A stretch of 64,000 nucleotides of DNA from Saccharomycopsis fibuligera x Saccharomycopsis cf. fibuligera (Eukaryota; Ascomycota; Saccharomycetes; Ascoideales; Saccharomycopsidaceae), in contig CP012814.1 in NCBI GenBank assembly GCA_001936135.1, positions 1,116,001 through 1,180,000 of the forward strand, given 5' to 3'. The translations under genes were made by a program, and so were the position numbers. Within the stretch, counting starts at the first letter, position 1. Every line of letters starts with the position of its first letter. A model generated the notes under the pieces. It ran no database searches, was not told the origin of the DNA, and saw nothing but the letters and a program-made list of their open reading frames with translations. Shown piece after piece: positions 10,018-21,100 of the stretch.

Positions 10018-11565
10018 ATGAAATTGCCGGTTTTCTACAATACATATGTCATCGCCGCTATAGCCACCTTTGGTGGTGCACTTTTTGGCTTTGATATTTC
10101 TTCAATGTCAGCCATTATTGGCACCCCACAATACACCAAATATTTTAATGAGCCAGGTTCAACTTTACAAGGAGGCATTACTGCCAGTATGTCTGCAGGC
10201 TCTTTAATTGGATCTCTTCTATCCGGTGTGGTATGCGATCATTTGGGTCGACGCAAAACTATTCAATTCAGTTGCATATTTTGGATCATTGGTTGCGTGC
10301 TTACTTGTGCGGCACAGAACGTTCCAATGCTTATAGTCGGTAGAGTGTGTAATGGATTAACTGTTGGTTTCACTTCTTCTCAGGTGCCTGTGTATTTGAG
10401 TGAAGTTTCTAGAAGAACAGTTCGTGGGAAGATTGTCGGTATTCAGCAATGGGCCATCGAATGGGGTATTTTGATTATGTACTTTATCGGCTATGGATGC
10501 TCTTATATCAAAGGCACTGCAAGTTTCAGAGTTCCTTGGATCTTGCAAGTTATTCCAGCTTTGGTTTTAGTGACTTTCATAATGTGCTTACCAGAGTCTC
10601 CAAGATGGTTAGCATCCAAGGGAAGATGGGAAGAAGCATTAGATGTTCTTGCTAACGTGCACGCCAAGGGTGACCAAAATGATCCCGAAGTTCTTGCAGA
10701 AATGTTGGAAATTAGAGAAATTGTTGAAATTGAGAGCACTGAAACAAACTCCTATTGGGAATTATACACCAGAAAAAATATCTACCGTACATTCACCGCA
10801 ATGTTTTGTCAATGTTTTCAACAATTAACAGGTGGTAACGTGGTCATGTATTATGTGGTTTACGTTTTCCAAATGGCAGGGCTTACTGGTTCTGTGAATT
10901 TGATTTCTTCGTCAGTGCAATACATTATCTTTTTAGTATTCACAATCCCTACTCTTTTCATGATGGATAAAGTCGGACGTCGTACATTGATGGTATGGGG
11001 TGCCGTAGCAATGGCTATTTGCATGTACATTATTGGAGCAGTGTTGGCACAAAAAGGCGAATACGTGGATCAAGTAGGTGACAATAAAAATATCCACATT
11101 AGTTTAAAAAACTCGCCAGCCGCATCTAGAGCAGTCATGGTATTTTCATACATCTTCACCCTTTTCTACTCGCTTACTTGGGCACCAACCGCCTGGGTGT
11201 ACTGTCCCGAAGTTTTCCCACTATATCTTCGTTCCAAAGGTATGGCTGTTTCAGCAGCTACCAATTGGAGTATGAACTTTGCTTTGGCATTTTATGTTCC
11301 TCCAGCATTCAATAATATAGGATGGAAGACATTTATCATTTTCGGAGTGTTTAACAGTTATGCGGCAATTCATATCTTTTTCACCTTCCCTGAAACTGCA
11401 AAGAAAACTTTGGAAGAAATTGACGAATTGTTTGCTAAGGATGGCCCTCATGCATGGAAGACTAAAGTTGGTAGCACCAAATTTGAACAAGTGGTGGATG
11501 AAGTAAAAGATTATCCGAAGGCAACTGCAGAGCATCTAGAAGAACAATCGGTTGATAAGGCTTGA
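10018..11565 (+). CDS. MFS sugar transporter, high-affinity glucose transporter type (HGT family)
   Basis: A 515-residue plasma-membrane sugar porter with about 12 membrane segments. Family marks are GGALFGFDISSMSAI in helix 1, DHLGRRKT after helix 2, PESPRWLASKGRWEEA before the central loop, DKVGRRTL in the second half and PETAKKTLEEIDELF at the C-terminus. QLTGGNVVMYY corresponds to the sugar-binding helix 7. It closely resembles Candida HGT proteins and Kluyveromyces Hgt1, which take up glucose at low concentration by proton symport. The short soluble tail lacks the long extension of the glucose sensors Snf3/Rgt2/Hgt4. The exact HGT member is not assigned. Confidence 0.93.
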   Translation: MKLPVFYNTYVIAAIATFGGALFGFDISSMSAIIGTPQYTKYFNEPGSTLQGGITASMSAGSLIGSLLSGVVCDHLGRRKTIQFSCIFWIIGCVLTCAAQNVPMLIVGRVCNGLTVGFTSSQVPVYLSEVSRRTVRGKIVGIQQWAIEWGILIMYFIGYGCSYIKGTASFRVPWILQVIPALVLVTFIMCLPESPRWLASKGRWEEALDVLANVHAKGDQNDPEVLAEMLEIREIVEIESTETNSYWELYTRKNIYRTFTAMFCQCFQQLTGGNVVMYYVVYVFQMAGLTGSVNLISSSVQYIIFLVFTIPTLFMMDKVGRRTLMVWGAVAMAICMYIIGAVLAQKGEYVDQVGDNKNIHISLKNSPAASRAVMVFSYIFTLFYSLTWAPTAWVYCPEVFPLYLRSKGMAVSAATNWSMNFALAFYVPPAFNNIGWKTFIIFGVFNSYAAIHIFFTFPETAKKTLEEIDELFAKDGPHAWKTKVGSTKFEQVVDEVKDYPKATAEHLEEQSVDKA

Positions 11566-11709
11566 ATGTGGAAAGCTAACTCGCTATTTCATATTTATGT
11601 TTTGATGCTTTTTTTTTCTTCGTCATTCTTTATGTTTTTATTTTTATCTGTTACCATTGTCGCAAAAATATTCAGTAGTTTAGGTTTATTATGATTAACA
11701 GCTAGTCTA

Positions 11710-11740
<31 letters not shown>

Positions 11741-12206
11741 GAATATAATGCCTTTCCTCTACTAAATTTTTTGGGCGGTGTAAAACCAGTATACGTATCA
11801 TAAACTTCACTTCTTTATACTGCTTATATGTGATTCAACAGATTACTTTATTGTTTCCATTATAGCGGTCTCTGCATGTTAAGGCAGGAGTATATGCTGC
11901 TCAACTGGCCATTCTTCATAGAAGCAGTAAGGTTTCTATTAAGCCAGTTGATATTCCGAATATATCTAATAATTACTGAATTTTAAATTTAAAATTTAGT
12001 CTCTTGTATTATTACAGCTATGATAACAATGAATAAAAAAAAAAGGTAACTCGAAGTGAATAAAAAAACAGATATAAAAAATGACGGCTATTAAACAATA
12101 ATTGAAAAAAAAAAAAAAATGTTAAAATTTTTATCTTTTTCGTTTATTAGTTATTCTTTATGAGGTTGATTGTGAATTTATGAAGATTTGTAATTCTGAA
12201 CTACAA
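11566..12206. other. Convergent intergenic region
   Basis: 3' flanks of the sugar transporter (+) and KAR2 (-). It contains a T run of 29 at 11712-11740 and further A tracts near 12105-12119. No gene seen. Confidence 0.5.
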
Positions 12207-14234
12207 TCACAATTCATCGTGCAAGTAATCATCATCATCGTCTTCATCTTCGTCGTCTTCTTGAGTGGCACCACCAGCGCCACCGTACAACTTGGAGGTT
12301 ATTGGGTATGCAATCTTAGACAAAGCTTCTCTCTTTTCTTCCAATTCTTCTTTAGTAGCAGTCTCGGAGTTTTCTTCCAACCATTCAAGAGTATCTTTAA
12401 TGGCATCTTCAAGAGTTTCCTTGTCATCTTCTTCCAATTTACTGCCCAAACCATTTTCGTCACCAACTTGGTTCTTCAAAGTGACAGCATAATTTTCCAA
12501 AGAGTTCTTGGCTTCAATCTTTTCTCTCAATTCTTTATCTTCAGCTGCGTATTTTTCAGCTTCTTCAACCATCTTGTCAATTTGTTCTTTACTCAATCTA
12601 CCTTTATCGTTACTGATGGTAATTTCTTCAGCTTTACCAGTACCCTTGTCAACAGCACTGACTTTCAAAATACCATTAGCATCCAAGTTGAAAGTGACTT
12701 CAATTTGTGGAACACCTCTTGGAGCTGGTGGAATACCAGATAACTCAAATTTACCCAACAAGTTGTTATCTTTAGCCAAAGTTCTTTCACCTTCGTAAAC
12801 TTGAATCAATACGGTTGGTTGGTTATCAGCAGCAGTAGAGAAAATTTGGGACTTCTTGGTTGGAATAGCAGTGTTTCTGTTGATCAACTTGGTCATGACA
12901 CCACCAGTGGTTTCAATACCCAAAGTCAATGGGTTGACATCCAAAAGAACAATATCCTCAACACCTTCTTCACCAGATAAGACACCAGCTTGAACAGCAG
13001 CACCATAAGCAACAGCTTCATCTGGGTTAATACCCTTGGAAGCTTGTTTACCATCAAAGTATTTTTCCAACAATTCTTGAACCTTTGGAATTCTGGTAGA
13101 ACCACCAACAAGAACAATGTCATCAATTTCTTCCTTTTTAACACCAGCATCTTTGAGAACTCTTTCAACTGGTTTCAAAGTCTTTTTGAACAATTCGATG
13201 TTCAATTCTTCAAATTTGGCTCTAGTCAAAGTTTCAGAAAAGTCAACACCTTCAGCAAGAGAATCAATTTCAATTCTAGTAGATTTTTGGGAAGATAAAG
13301 TTCTCTTGGCTTTTTCAACTTCTCTCTTCAATTTACCGAGAGCCTTGTTGTTGTTTGAAACGTCAACGTTGTATTTCTTCTTCAAGATCTTTTGTAAGTG
13401 TCTAACGACTCTGAAATCGAAATCTTCACCACCCAAGTGAGTATCACCAGCGGTAGCCAAGACTTCAAAAACACCATTTTCAATAGACAAAAGAGAAACA
13501 TCGAAAGTACCGCCACCCAAGTCGTAGACAACAATTTGACGCTCACCTTTTTGGTCCAAGCCGTAAGCAATAGCAGCGGCAGTTGGTTCGTTAACAATAC
13601 GCAAAATGTTCAAGCCAGCAATGGTACCGGCATCCTTAGTGGCTTGTCTTTGAGCATCGTCAAAGTAAGCTGGCACGGTAACCACAGCATGAGTGACTTT
13701 TTTACCCAAGTAATCTTCAGCGATGGACTTCATTTTGCCCAAAATCATGGCAGAAATTTCTTCTGGAGTGAAACTCTTGTTCTCATTCTTATATTCGACT
13801 TTAACCACTGGTCTGTTTTTCTCATTGGCAACAGTGAATGGGTAGTGTTTCAAATCTTTTTGAACAGATTTGTCATTGTATTTCAATCCAATCAAACGTT
13901 TGATGTCGAAGATAGTGTTCTTGGAGTTGCTGGCGGCTTGGTTCTTAGCAGCATCACCAACGAGTCTTTCTTCATCGGTGAAGGCAACATAGGATGGAGT
14001 AATTCTGTTACCTTGGTCATTAGCCAAGATCTCAACCTTACCAGATTTCATAACACCAACACAAGAGTAAGTAGTACCCAAATCGATACCGATAACGGTA
14101 CCATAGTTGTCGACATCTTTGGCGTCTTCATCGGCGCTGACCTTCTGTAGAAGCGAAGGGGCGCTTATGAACAACGAGGCATAGAGTATAGCAAATAAAG
14201 CTAACAACACGTTTTTCTTTCCGGCGAAACCCAT
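12207..14234 (-). CDS. KAR2: ER-lumenal HSP70 chaperone BiP
   Basis: A 675-residue HSP70 of the ER lumen that drives protein import, folding and ER-associated degradation and sets the unfolded protein response. The signal peptide is about residues 1-34, ending near KVSA. The nucleotide-binding domain shows [27 protein letters not shown] and [13 protein letters not shown]. The substrate-binding domain and helical lid follow, then an acidic tail and the HDEL retrieval signal at the very end. Length and motifs are normal and codon choice is strongly biased, as expected for a highly expressed gene. The start is the first ATG and gives a good signal sequence. Long open frames on the opposite strand are codon-bias shadows. 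Confidence 0.98.
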   Translation of the reverse strand: MGFAGKKNVLLALFAILYASLFISAPSLLQKVSADEDAKDVDNYGTVIGIDLGTTYSCVGVMKSGKVEILANDQGNRITPSYVAFTDEERLVGDAAKNQAASNSKNTIFDIKRLIGLKYNDKSVQKDLKHYPFTVANEKNRPVVKVEYKNENKSFTPEEISAMILGKMKSIAEDYLGKKVTHAVVTVPAYFDDAQRQATKDAGTIAGLNILRIVNEPTAAAIAYGLDQKGERQIVVYDLGGGTFDVSLLSIENGVFEVLATAGDTHLGGEDFDFRVVRHLQKILKKKYNVDVSNNNKALGKLKREVEKAKRTLSSQKSTRIEIDSLAEGVDFSETLTRAKFEELNIELFKKTLKPVERVLKDAGVKKEEIDDIVLVGGSTRIPKVQELLEKYFDGKQASKGINPDEAVAYGAAVQAGVLSGEEGVEDIVLLDVNPLTLGIETTGGVMTKLINRNTAIPTKKSQIFSTAADNQPTVLIQVYEGERTLAKDNNLLGKFELSGIPPAPRGVPQIEVTFNLDANGILKVSAVDKGTGKAEEITISNDKGRLSKEQIDKMVEEAEKYAAEDKELREKIEAKNSLENYAVTLKNQVGDENGLGSKLEEDDKETLEDAIKDTLEWLEENSETATKEELEEKREALSKIAYPITSKLYGGAGGATQEDDEDEDDDDDYLHDEL

Positions 14235-14401
14235 GATGGAGTATGTGGGTAACTGAGGGGCGTTTGTGTAGTTGGTTGTTTGTAGTTGTTGATGTTCAAA
14301 TACAATACCAATACAAATACAATTATAATATGATCATTGTCGAGAAAGACTCGCGGGAAGTGGTGAAAAACTCAGCGCTTAAGTAGTTTAGAATCTCTGG
14401 T

Positions 14402-14496
14402 GCCACCGTGTTGTCGAGGACCTGGGGCGGGCAGGGCTGCCTAACTGAGGGTGGCAAGTGCGAAAGAAACCTAAAAAGAAAAGTGCTAGAAGCTTC
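14402..14496 (-). promoter_or_regulatory. KAR2 promoter elements: heat-shock element, GC-rich box, UPRE-like site
   Basis: Upstream of KAR2 lie GAAGCTTC (14489-14496), a canonical nGAAnnTTCn heat-shock unit, a GC-rich stretch (14421-14441) and CACCGTGTTGTCG (14404-14416), which resembles the UPRE core CAGCGTG-TCG imperfectly. S. cerevisiae KAR2 uses the same three element types. The heat-shock site is the best supported; the UPRE is only a resemblance. Confidence 0.4.
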
Positions 14497-15204
14497 CACA
14501 GATTTCTCACACTCCTCACTCTCCTGCTTACATATCTAGAGAACACTGCCACATGTGGCTAATAAAACCCCCAAACTTTCTTGGGAACAAAAGCTGTAAT
14601 GTTTCAAATCCTGCACGTGCCGTACACCCTCCAAGTACCAACATTAATACTGATACCTGATACTGGCATGTAGCCAGAATGAGGTCTTGAAACACCGTCA
14701 TGTAAGGCATATATGTCATATTCGCATCTGCTACCATTAGAGGTAATGTTTTGTAAAGTAAAGTCCATTTGTAAATTTCAAAATAGGTTGTCTAGCTCAT
14801 ATTGACGATAGTCGATGGTAATCGACGAGAGTTAATTACCGTATTATTTTGCCACTTAGCACCCCATACACCCCACCCTTACTGCCTTCTTCGCTGCCCA
14901 CCCCCAAAAATTTTGCAAAAGGCACTGCTTCTGTATGCAGATGTACAACAAACATGTTGAGTAATCAAGCATCCACAAATCTGTAGCACCCAGCTAGCTA
15001 TTCATGTTTAGCGCTGAGCAGAACATGCCAGAACCTGTTCGCGCTCATGCTTACAATTACAATTACGTGGCAAATTTCCACATGCTTTAGAACATATAGA
15101 ATCTGCAGAATCTTTTCAATACTCAGCATTAGTTGTACGCAGCAATTATTATTTCGAATGTCTGCCAACATATTTTATGGCAGTTATAGCAGGACCAATT
15201 GCGA

Positions 15205-15352
15205 GATTAAACGATGGTATATTATTTATGTATAACTAACTTGAAAAACAGCGAGCACTTCTGGTTAATTAGTCAGGCTTCCAGGAGTATCGTGGTAATA
15301 TAATAATAAATGTTTCCTAAACGGAAAGCCAGTGTGAATTACTTAAAAGTTT
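15205..15352. repeat. Diverged repeat block R, copy A
   Basis: Two stretches here, around TTATTTATGTA...CTGGTTAATTAGTC and CTAAACGGAAGC-like sequence, recur in the same order at 17475-17863. Identity by eye is about 70 percent over the matching parts. It is probably an old duplication. Nothing in it identifies a known element. Confidence 0.55.
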
Positions 15353-15641
15353 ATATCCTAAACAGTATTTACTAAAAAATAAATCCAAAGAAATAAAGTA
15401 TCTCCTTTGAGCAAGTTTTGAAGCCGAGTGTTTGATATCAGTGGTTGTTACCCATTGATGGTTATGTTCCGTATCAGGGCCAACAAACTTTACTTTGAGA
15501 GTAAAACCTTTAGCTTACCTTTTGTGCCCACAGATTCTTTCAGTTTCAAGTTCAGCATCCTTGTGGGCAAGATCAAAATACTTTTTGTTCCTAGCATGGG
15601 TTGCGTTGAGAGCGGTTATCGGCATATGTTATTGGACACAG

Positions 15642-15681
<40 letters not shown>

Positions 15682-15837
15682 AAGAAGACTAGAAATCTCT
15701 ATAAATAATCAGCTGAGCCATTAGAAGAACCTGGATTGTATGCGATTTTAATGTTATAGTCTAACAGTTCCTGAATTCAACGCAAATGTTTTGATGCAGG
15801 ATCGACCTTCAAAAATGTCTAAGCTAAAAAGACGGTG

Positions 15838-15908
15838 GCCAGTAAGTGCTATGACTTTAAGGTTTCACGAGATACGACACTGTGTGGAGTGCGGTCGCTG
15901 TGACCAAC
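15838..15908. repeat. Repeat block T, copy 1 (kinase-relic tail copy)
   Basis: About 70 bp matching 16974-17050. Shared words include GGTTTCAYGAGA, CACWGTGYGGAGT and GTCGCTG. In the second copy this block spans the stop codon of the kinase-like relic. Copy 1 therefore looks like the tail of an older upstream tandem copy, now otherwise gone, lying just before the start of the surviving relic. Confidence 0.65.
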
Positions 15909-15920
15909 CACAACTCCACA

Positions 15921-17008
15921 ATGGTAATCAAGGCAAACTTGGCCCATTTGAAACAACGGCTATTGGAGTCTGATCGCGCAGTCATTGACATGACCGGGCG
16001 GGTCTACACTGATGTCGTAATCGACAATGTCTTTGCTATCGATGCAGATGACGGCGATGCAGGCTATGCACAAAACATTTGCGGTGCTCTATTGGAAGCA
16101 TTCCAAATCACAGACATTGACGCAGAAGTTGATTTTGACAAAACTCGGATCAAAAAGGAAAACCAAGACGAGTTGGTTGATTTGTTGGTAAAGATGGATA
16201 AAGCTCATGTTTGTGATGTGTTGAGACAAAAGAAGGCCTTCTTTGAGACCATAGTCTGTGAAAAGTTCTTGGGCTTGGCGGGCTCGGACGAGCTGCTGGA
16301 CATGGAGTATTACGGGTTGCTGGAGATAATCTCCAATGATCCAAAGGAAAACATTGACAAGTTGACGATGACCAATGCTGTCGATACAAGTCTAAGCTTC
16401 CAGAGATTGCAAACAAGTAGTTTTGGCGACGTTGTCCCAAAGATCATTAGCGGAAAGCAGCCTTGGACAAGATGGTCGACGGTGTTGAAAGTTAACAATC
16501 ATGTACTCAAGTGCTACGATCCTTTCTTGATGGTGGAGAGCAAGTATATTATCAGAAACGATGCCATCAGAAAGGCAGGCTTGAGCTTCTTGTTTTTCCA
16601 GTAGGAGGTGGCCACTTATAAGCAGCTACTCCTCTGCAAGGTTGACTGTATTCCAAATGTGGTTTCGACAGAGACATCAACAAGTCCAATGTTTTGCTAG
16701 GGCACCGGGGAGACGAACCTGATAAGGTCTTCTTTCTAGACTTTGGTCTCAGCAAAGTATATGGGAATGGCAGAGGTAAGGGTGCAAAGCCTCTGCTGGA
16801 TGACCTGCTGAACCCAGTCAACAGCGACAATAAGAAGAACCAAGCTGATTTTGCTGAAGACTATAAGAAACTCGAGAAAATATATCCTGGAATTAAGTTC
16901 TTGAGGAAGCAGATTGACATTGAGATTGAGTCACTCGTGAACAATGAAATTGAGAACTGCAACTACTGGAACATTTTGCAAGCACAGTTGACGCCTTTGG
17001 TTTCATGA
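15921..17008 (+). pseudogene. Broken protein-kinase-like gene
   Basis: A 5' open frame from ATG 15921 runs about 227 codons, with HVLKCYDP resembling a kinase beta-3 Lys. It ends at an in-frame TAG (16602-16604), after which EVATYKQLL reads on like an alpha-C Glu helix. A change of frame near 16655 leads to DRDINKSNVLLG (catalytic loop) and KVFFLDFGLSKVYG (DFG loop). The stretch that should separate alpha-C from the catalytic loop is almost absent, so I infer a deletion besides the stop and frameshift. The tail ends at 17008. The first ~190 residues match nothing I recognise. G+C and CTG use are higher than in neighbouring genes (seven CTG codons). The kinase family is not assigned. Confidence 0.72.
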
Positions 17009-17050
17009 GACATTGCACAGTGCGGAGTTCTGTCGCTGAGGCAGTGGTTG
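16974..17050. repeat. Repeat block T, copy 2
   Basis: Spans the end of the kinase-like relic and matches 15838-15908. The relic's stop codon lies within GGTTTCATGAGA; the first copy reads CACGAGA there. Confidence 0.65.
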
Positions 17051-18159
17051 ATGTCAACATTAGGAGCCTTGACTTTAGACAGCGAAGAGCGTCGCAGAGA
17101 CTTGCATAAATAGTAGAAAAGAGAGGAAGCCAAAATATAGAGAATCAGATTTAAAAGCGAGGTTTCAAACAACAGAATGTGAGCGAAGCGCAGTAAGCAG
17201 TTGAAGATAAAACAGTTACCAACAGACAGCGGTTGCAGTAACGGAAACGATAGCGCTGGTCAATGAATGAGCCAACGGTGTTGTGATTTCAGTAGCAGAG
17301 TCAATTGGAGGCGCTGTGACTTTGGCGATGGATGCTGATTGTGAAAAAAGTGACATGTTAGCCTTTTAGAGAGATATGAAAGAGTAAAGAATAACAGCAA
17401 CGACAGCGCTGAAAGAGCATTCAAAGAAATCGATGGTACCGGTATCAAAGACCCCCATGTGAAGAAACTAGTGGGGAGATCAGACAATAGTGTATTGTTT
17501 ATGTAAAAAGAGATAATTCTGGTTAAATAGTCCATCTAGAAAGTGTCGACATACTAGAGATAGCTTGATCTACCAATCTGCCTTACTACACAGTCGGTCC
17601 GATCATCTTTTCTTTGTTACTTTAGATTCTCACTGCGTAGGATCTCCAACTGTAAGCGGTAACCATGGTGCTCCAGTCTACGAAAGTTGTTCTTATCTAC
17701 CACAACACTTCTCAAAACTTGGCTCTCTAACCAGGAGTTCTTGTTGTTTTCTGTTTAGTTGTATATTGATCTACCAGCCGGTCCCACTACAGTTGTGGTA
17801 AGCCGATGATAAAAACATTCTAAACGGGAAGCTAAGTGCGCCCAAGTAACTCTGCTGTTTTATTGTTGTATACAGTCAGGCAATCTCTAAAAATCAAGGT
17901 CAGTGGGGAATTATTATAAATTTAGGTTCCGGTGCATATATTTTATAGGATAGATTATAACTTGGAATAAGGTGAGTACTATATCATAACACCTGTCTTA
18001 AATTTTCGTAAAACCGTGTTTTGGAAATAAGAATATCAACAACAATAAAACAACAAAGATATAAAACAAAGACGACAAAATCACAGAAAAAGAAATAAAA
18101 AAGAGTTAATCAAAGGAAACCACAATACACAATAGATTGATTGATTTCAAGACTCCAAA
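17051..18159. other. Intergenic region downstream of kinase relic
   Basis: 1.1 kb with no supported gene. Its right half contains repeat block R copy B. Open frames near 17260-17535 (-) and 17565-17801 (+) have no recognisable domain. It ends in the 3' flank of the AIP5-like gene. Confidence 0.5.
17475..17863. repeat. Diverged repeat block R, copy B
   Basis: Two subblocks match 15205-15352 in order, but here they lie about 270 bp apart instead of about 65 bp. Either copy B gained roughly 200 bp (about 17545-17800) or copy A lost it. Confidence 0.5.
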
Positions 18160-21100
18160 TCAATACATCTCATAGATTCTTTTTCTGACCTCGTAATATT
18201 CAGCGTATTCATCCATTTCTTGCCAATTGCCAATAATATCATCTTTACCCCTAACGACTGCAGGTAATGTTCTTCCACTGCTATACCGTTTCCAAACTTT
18301 GCGAGCTTCTTCATCAGTACCTAGATCTCTGTAAGTGAATGGAACCTTGTTTGCCGTCAATATGGTAGTAAGTCTATTAGTTCTTGGAATCATATGAAAG
18401 CCGCCACCAGCTAATGAAGTATAGATATAAACTGGCTGATCTTTCAAATCATTAATGATTTGTTGTTGAATTTCATCATTGAAATTTTGTTCATCTTTTT
18501 TGGATTCTGGTTTAGGAAGTAATGTGGCGCTTGGGGTTTGCTCAAGAACTTTTTTGGCTCCTCCTTGGCTATGAGATGACGATGATGGGACGTGTTTGAA
18601 AGAATTGGTGGATGTTAGAATGTCTTCATCAAGCATTTTTTCCAACTCTTTGATTTCATCAAGGTTGAGTTCTTTGCCCTCAAGAAGAGCATCAATGTCA
18701 TCCTTGTCTTTGGTTTTGCTGCTGTCTTTAGCAGTAGGCTCCGTGCCGTTATCTTTTTCAGCCTTCTTTTCACCACTAGGTTTGGCTTTTTCTTCATGTT
18801 TGTTAAATTGCAATGGTTTTTCAGCTTGATCTTCATCTTTCTCTTCCTTATCTGCTATGGTTTCTTTCTCTTCTTCACTATCGAGCTGTGGCTTTTCAAC
18901 GCTCACTGGTTCAATCAGACCAGAAAGAATATTATCAGCTACTTTTTCAAGAGGAGACTTAGGTGGCTCAGAGTTTTCTGGTTGTTGCAAATTCGTTCTC
19001 AATGGTGGTATAGTTTGCTTCTTAGGAGTAGTTGGGGCCTCAACTGATTTTTCCGCTGTTGGCTCAAGTTTAGCAGTAGTGGCATCAGAATCAGCGGCAA
19101 CATCATCCACCGGCTTACCATTTTCTGCAGTTTCTGCTTCCTTGTTGTCAAGCTTGGTTTTGGCCTCAGTAGTGGTAGTATCGTTAGCAGCAGCAGTTTC
19201 GTCATCAGCCTTACTAGTAGCAGTATTAGTAGCATCAACTTTTTCTGCCAGTTGTTTCACATCTTCTTCAGTTTGGCCTAACCCATCTCCCACTTTCGCT
19301 ACTCCTTCTTTCTCTTCTTCCTTTTTATCCTCCTTATCCGCCTTCTCCCCAATTGGCTCATTATCTGTCACTGTTGCATCTTTGCCATCTACTTCCTTAT
19401 CCTCACCGGATTTATCTTTTTTCTCCGGTATTTCTGCAATTTCTGCAATTTCTGTTTCCTTCTCTTCTTTTGCTTCCACATCAACTGGTTTAGCCTTCTC
19501 TTCATTCACAGGAACTTTTGCCACAACCTCATCTTTTGGCTTTTTGGATTCAGTAACTCGGCCTTCACTATCCTTTGCATCAACTTTCTCCAAAGTTTGA
19601 GCATCTTCCACAGTTTCCAGCTCTTTGCTTACTTCTGCTTTCGCCTTTGATAATTCTTCACCATGCGCTACTTTATCGGTGACTTCTGGTGCAGTTGTTA
19701 AAGTTTTTGGATCTTTAGTAAGTTCTGGATCAGTTTCTTTGGCATCAACTCGTTCTTTTTCATTCTCTACCTCAGTATTGACGCTATCAATAATATTTTC
19801 AATATTGTCATGAGGATTATTACTCTTGTCAGTATCTTTGCTAGAAACTTCTTTGGATGATGCATCCTTAGATTTATCTTTACTATCATCATTACCAACT
19901 TGCAAACTCTCCACTTTCTCCAATACTTTATTAATTGTTTCTTCCATTTCTGGATCATGTTGATATGGATCGTTGACTAAAGCCCCTTCATGCTCCAATG
20001 CTTCTTTATCCAAAATTTCGTCATCATGTTGCTTATACGAACTCACTTGAGACAATGAAGGATGTGATTCTGAATCGTTATTTAACGATTTGTTTGATTG
20101 GTAAGACATTGTTTTACTCAAAGTCTGCAAATAATTTTTATTTACTTCAGTATGAGAAGACCCATTAGAATGATCTCTTGAATGTAATGAAGACATAGTG
20201 TTTTGATAAGAATCTCCTCCGGCTAAATGAGGCATGGAAAAATTGACGGATGAAGCGGTGGTGCCGATGGTGTCTCTTTTATTGCCTGAAGTTTTGTAGC
20301 TGTTTGTCAAACTTAAGTGAGACCCTTCTCTAGCAGCAGCTGGAGCAGTAAATTCAGAGTCATATTCCAAGATATGTTCAGGAGGATGAGGATCATTAAG
20401 ATGCTCGTTGCCATGAGTGGATGTGTACGAGTTGACAGAAGACAAAATTTTTTTAGCTTTACTACTAGCCTCAGAGTGCTTGTTTTGAGTTGAGTCAGAC
20501 TCGTCTTGATTAGAATGACTTGTGGCAGCTAAAGGAGACTTGTGGCGATCTTCGTTAGAGTCTTTTTTGTCAGCATCTTTTTTGAACTCTGGTTTATAGC
20601 CATAAACGCTTTCTTCAGAGAGCACTTTATCGATATCAGTAAGAGTACTGTTAATCATATCTTCAAGTGACGGGAACCCGCTTTCCTTTTCGTCTTTGTT
20701 GTTGCTCACAAGAGAAAGACTACTTTCTGCTGCAGCTGCCTGTGGTGCAGTTGCAGTTGCAGTTGCAGTTGACTCGGAGACCTTTGTCGCATCTTTTTTC
20801 TCGTTATTCTCCTTCTCTTCTTCTTTATTTTCATTTATCTCGCCAAGAGAAGTCTTTTGCGGTTGCGCAGTTTGACTCTTTGGATCCAATATTGAGTTAG
20901 CGGTCGCACTGTTATCAATATCCTTATTCTTATCAGCAAGCGCCACATTGTCGGAAGACTTTGTCAATCTAGCGCTCAAAGTTGGTTCCAACGTATTTTT
21001 GAAATTCTTGTCGTTTTCACTATCATATTTCTTCAAGTTGCCATCTTTATCAAACAAGATATCGTTGTATTCGTCATCATCGTTATTAAGCAACGCGCCT

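Larger units (their letters stand above)
14235..15837. other. Intergenic region upstream of KAR2
   Basis: 1.6 kb with the KAR2 promoter at its left end, then no gene I can support. The right half begins a repeat-bearing graveyard: repeat block R copy A (15205-15352) and an uninterrupted run of 34 A at 15644-15677. Confidence 0.5.

Noticed and set aside
13398-14150. 250-codon open frame on the plus strand opposite KAR2
   Set aside because: Highly biased HSP70 codon use commonly leaves the antisense strand open. The translation has no domain, and KAR2 is certain.
15205-17863. LTR-type retroelement fossil
   Set aside because: Blocks R and T are direct repeats, but I see no pol-like or gag-like coding, primer-binding site or target duplication, so a host-gene tandem relic fits better.
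18857-19600. 247-codon Ser-rich open frame opposite the AIP5-like gene
   Set aside because: The complement of Glu/Lys/Asp-rich codons gives Ser/Phe-rich shadows; no independent signal.
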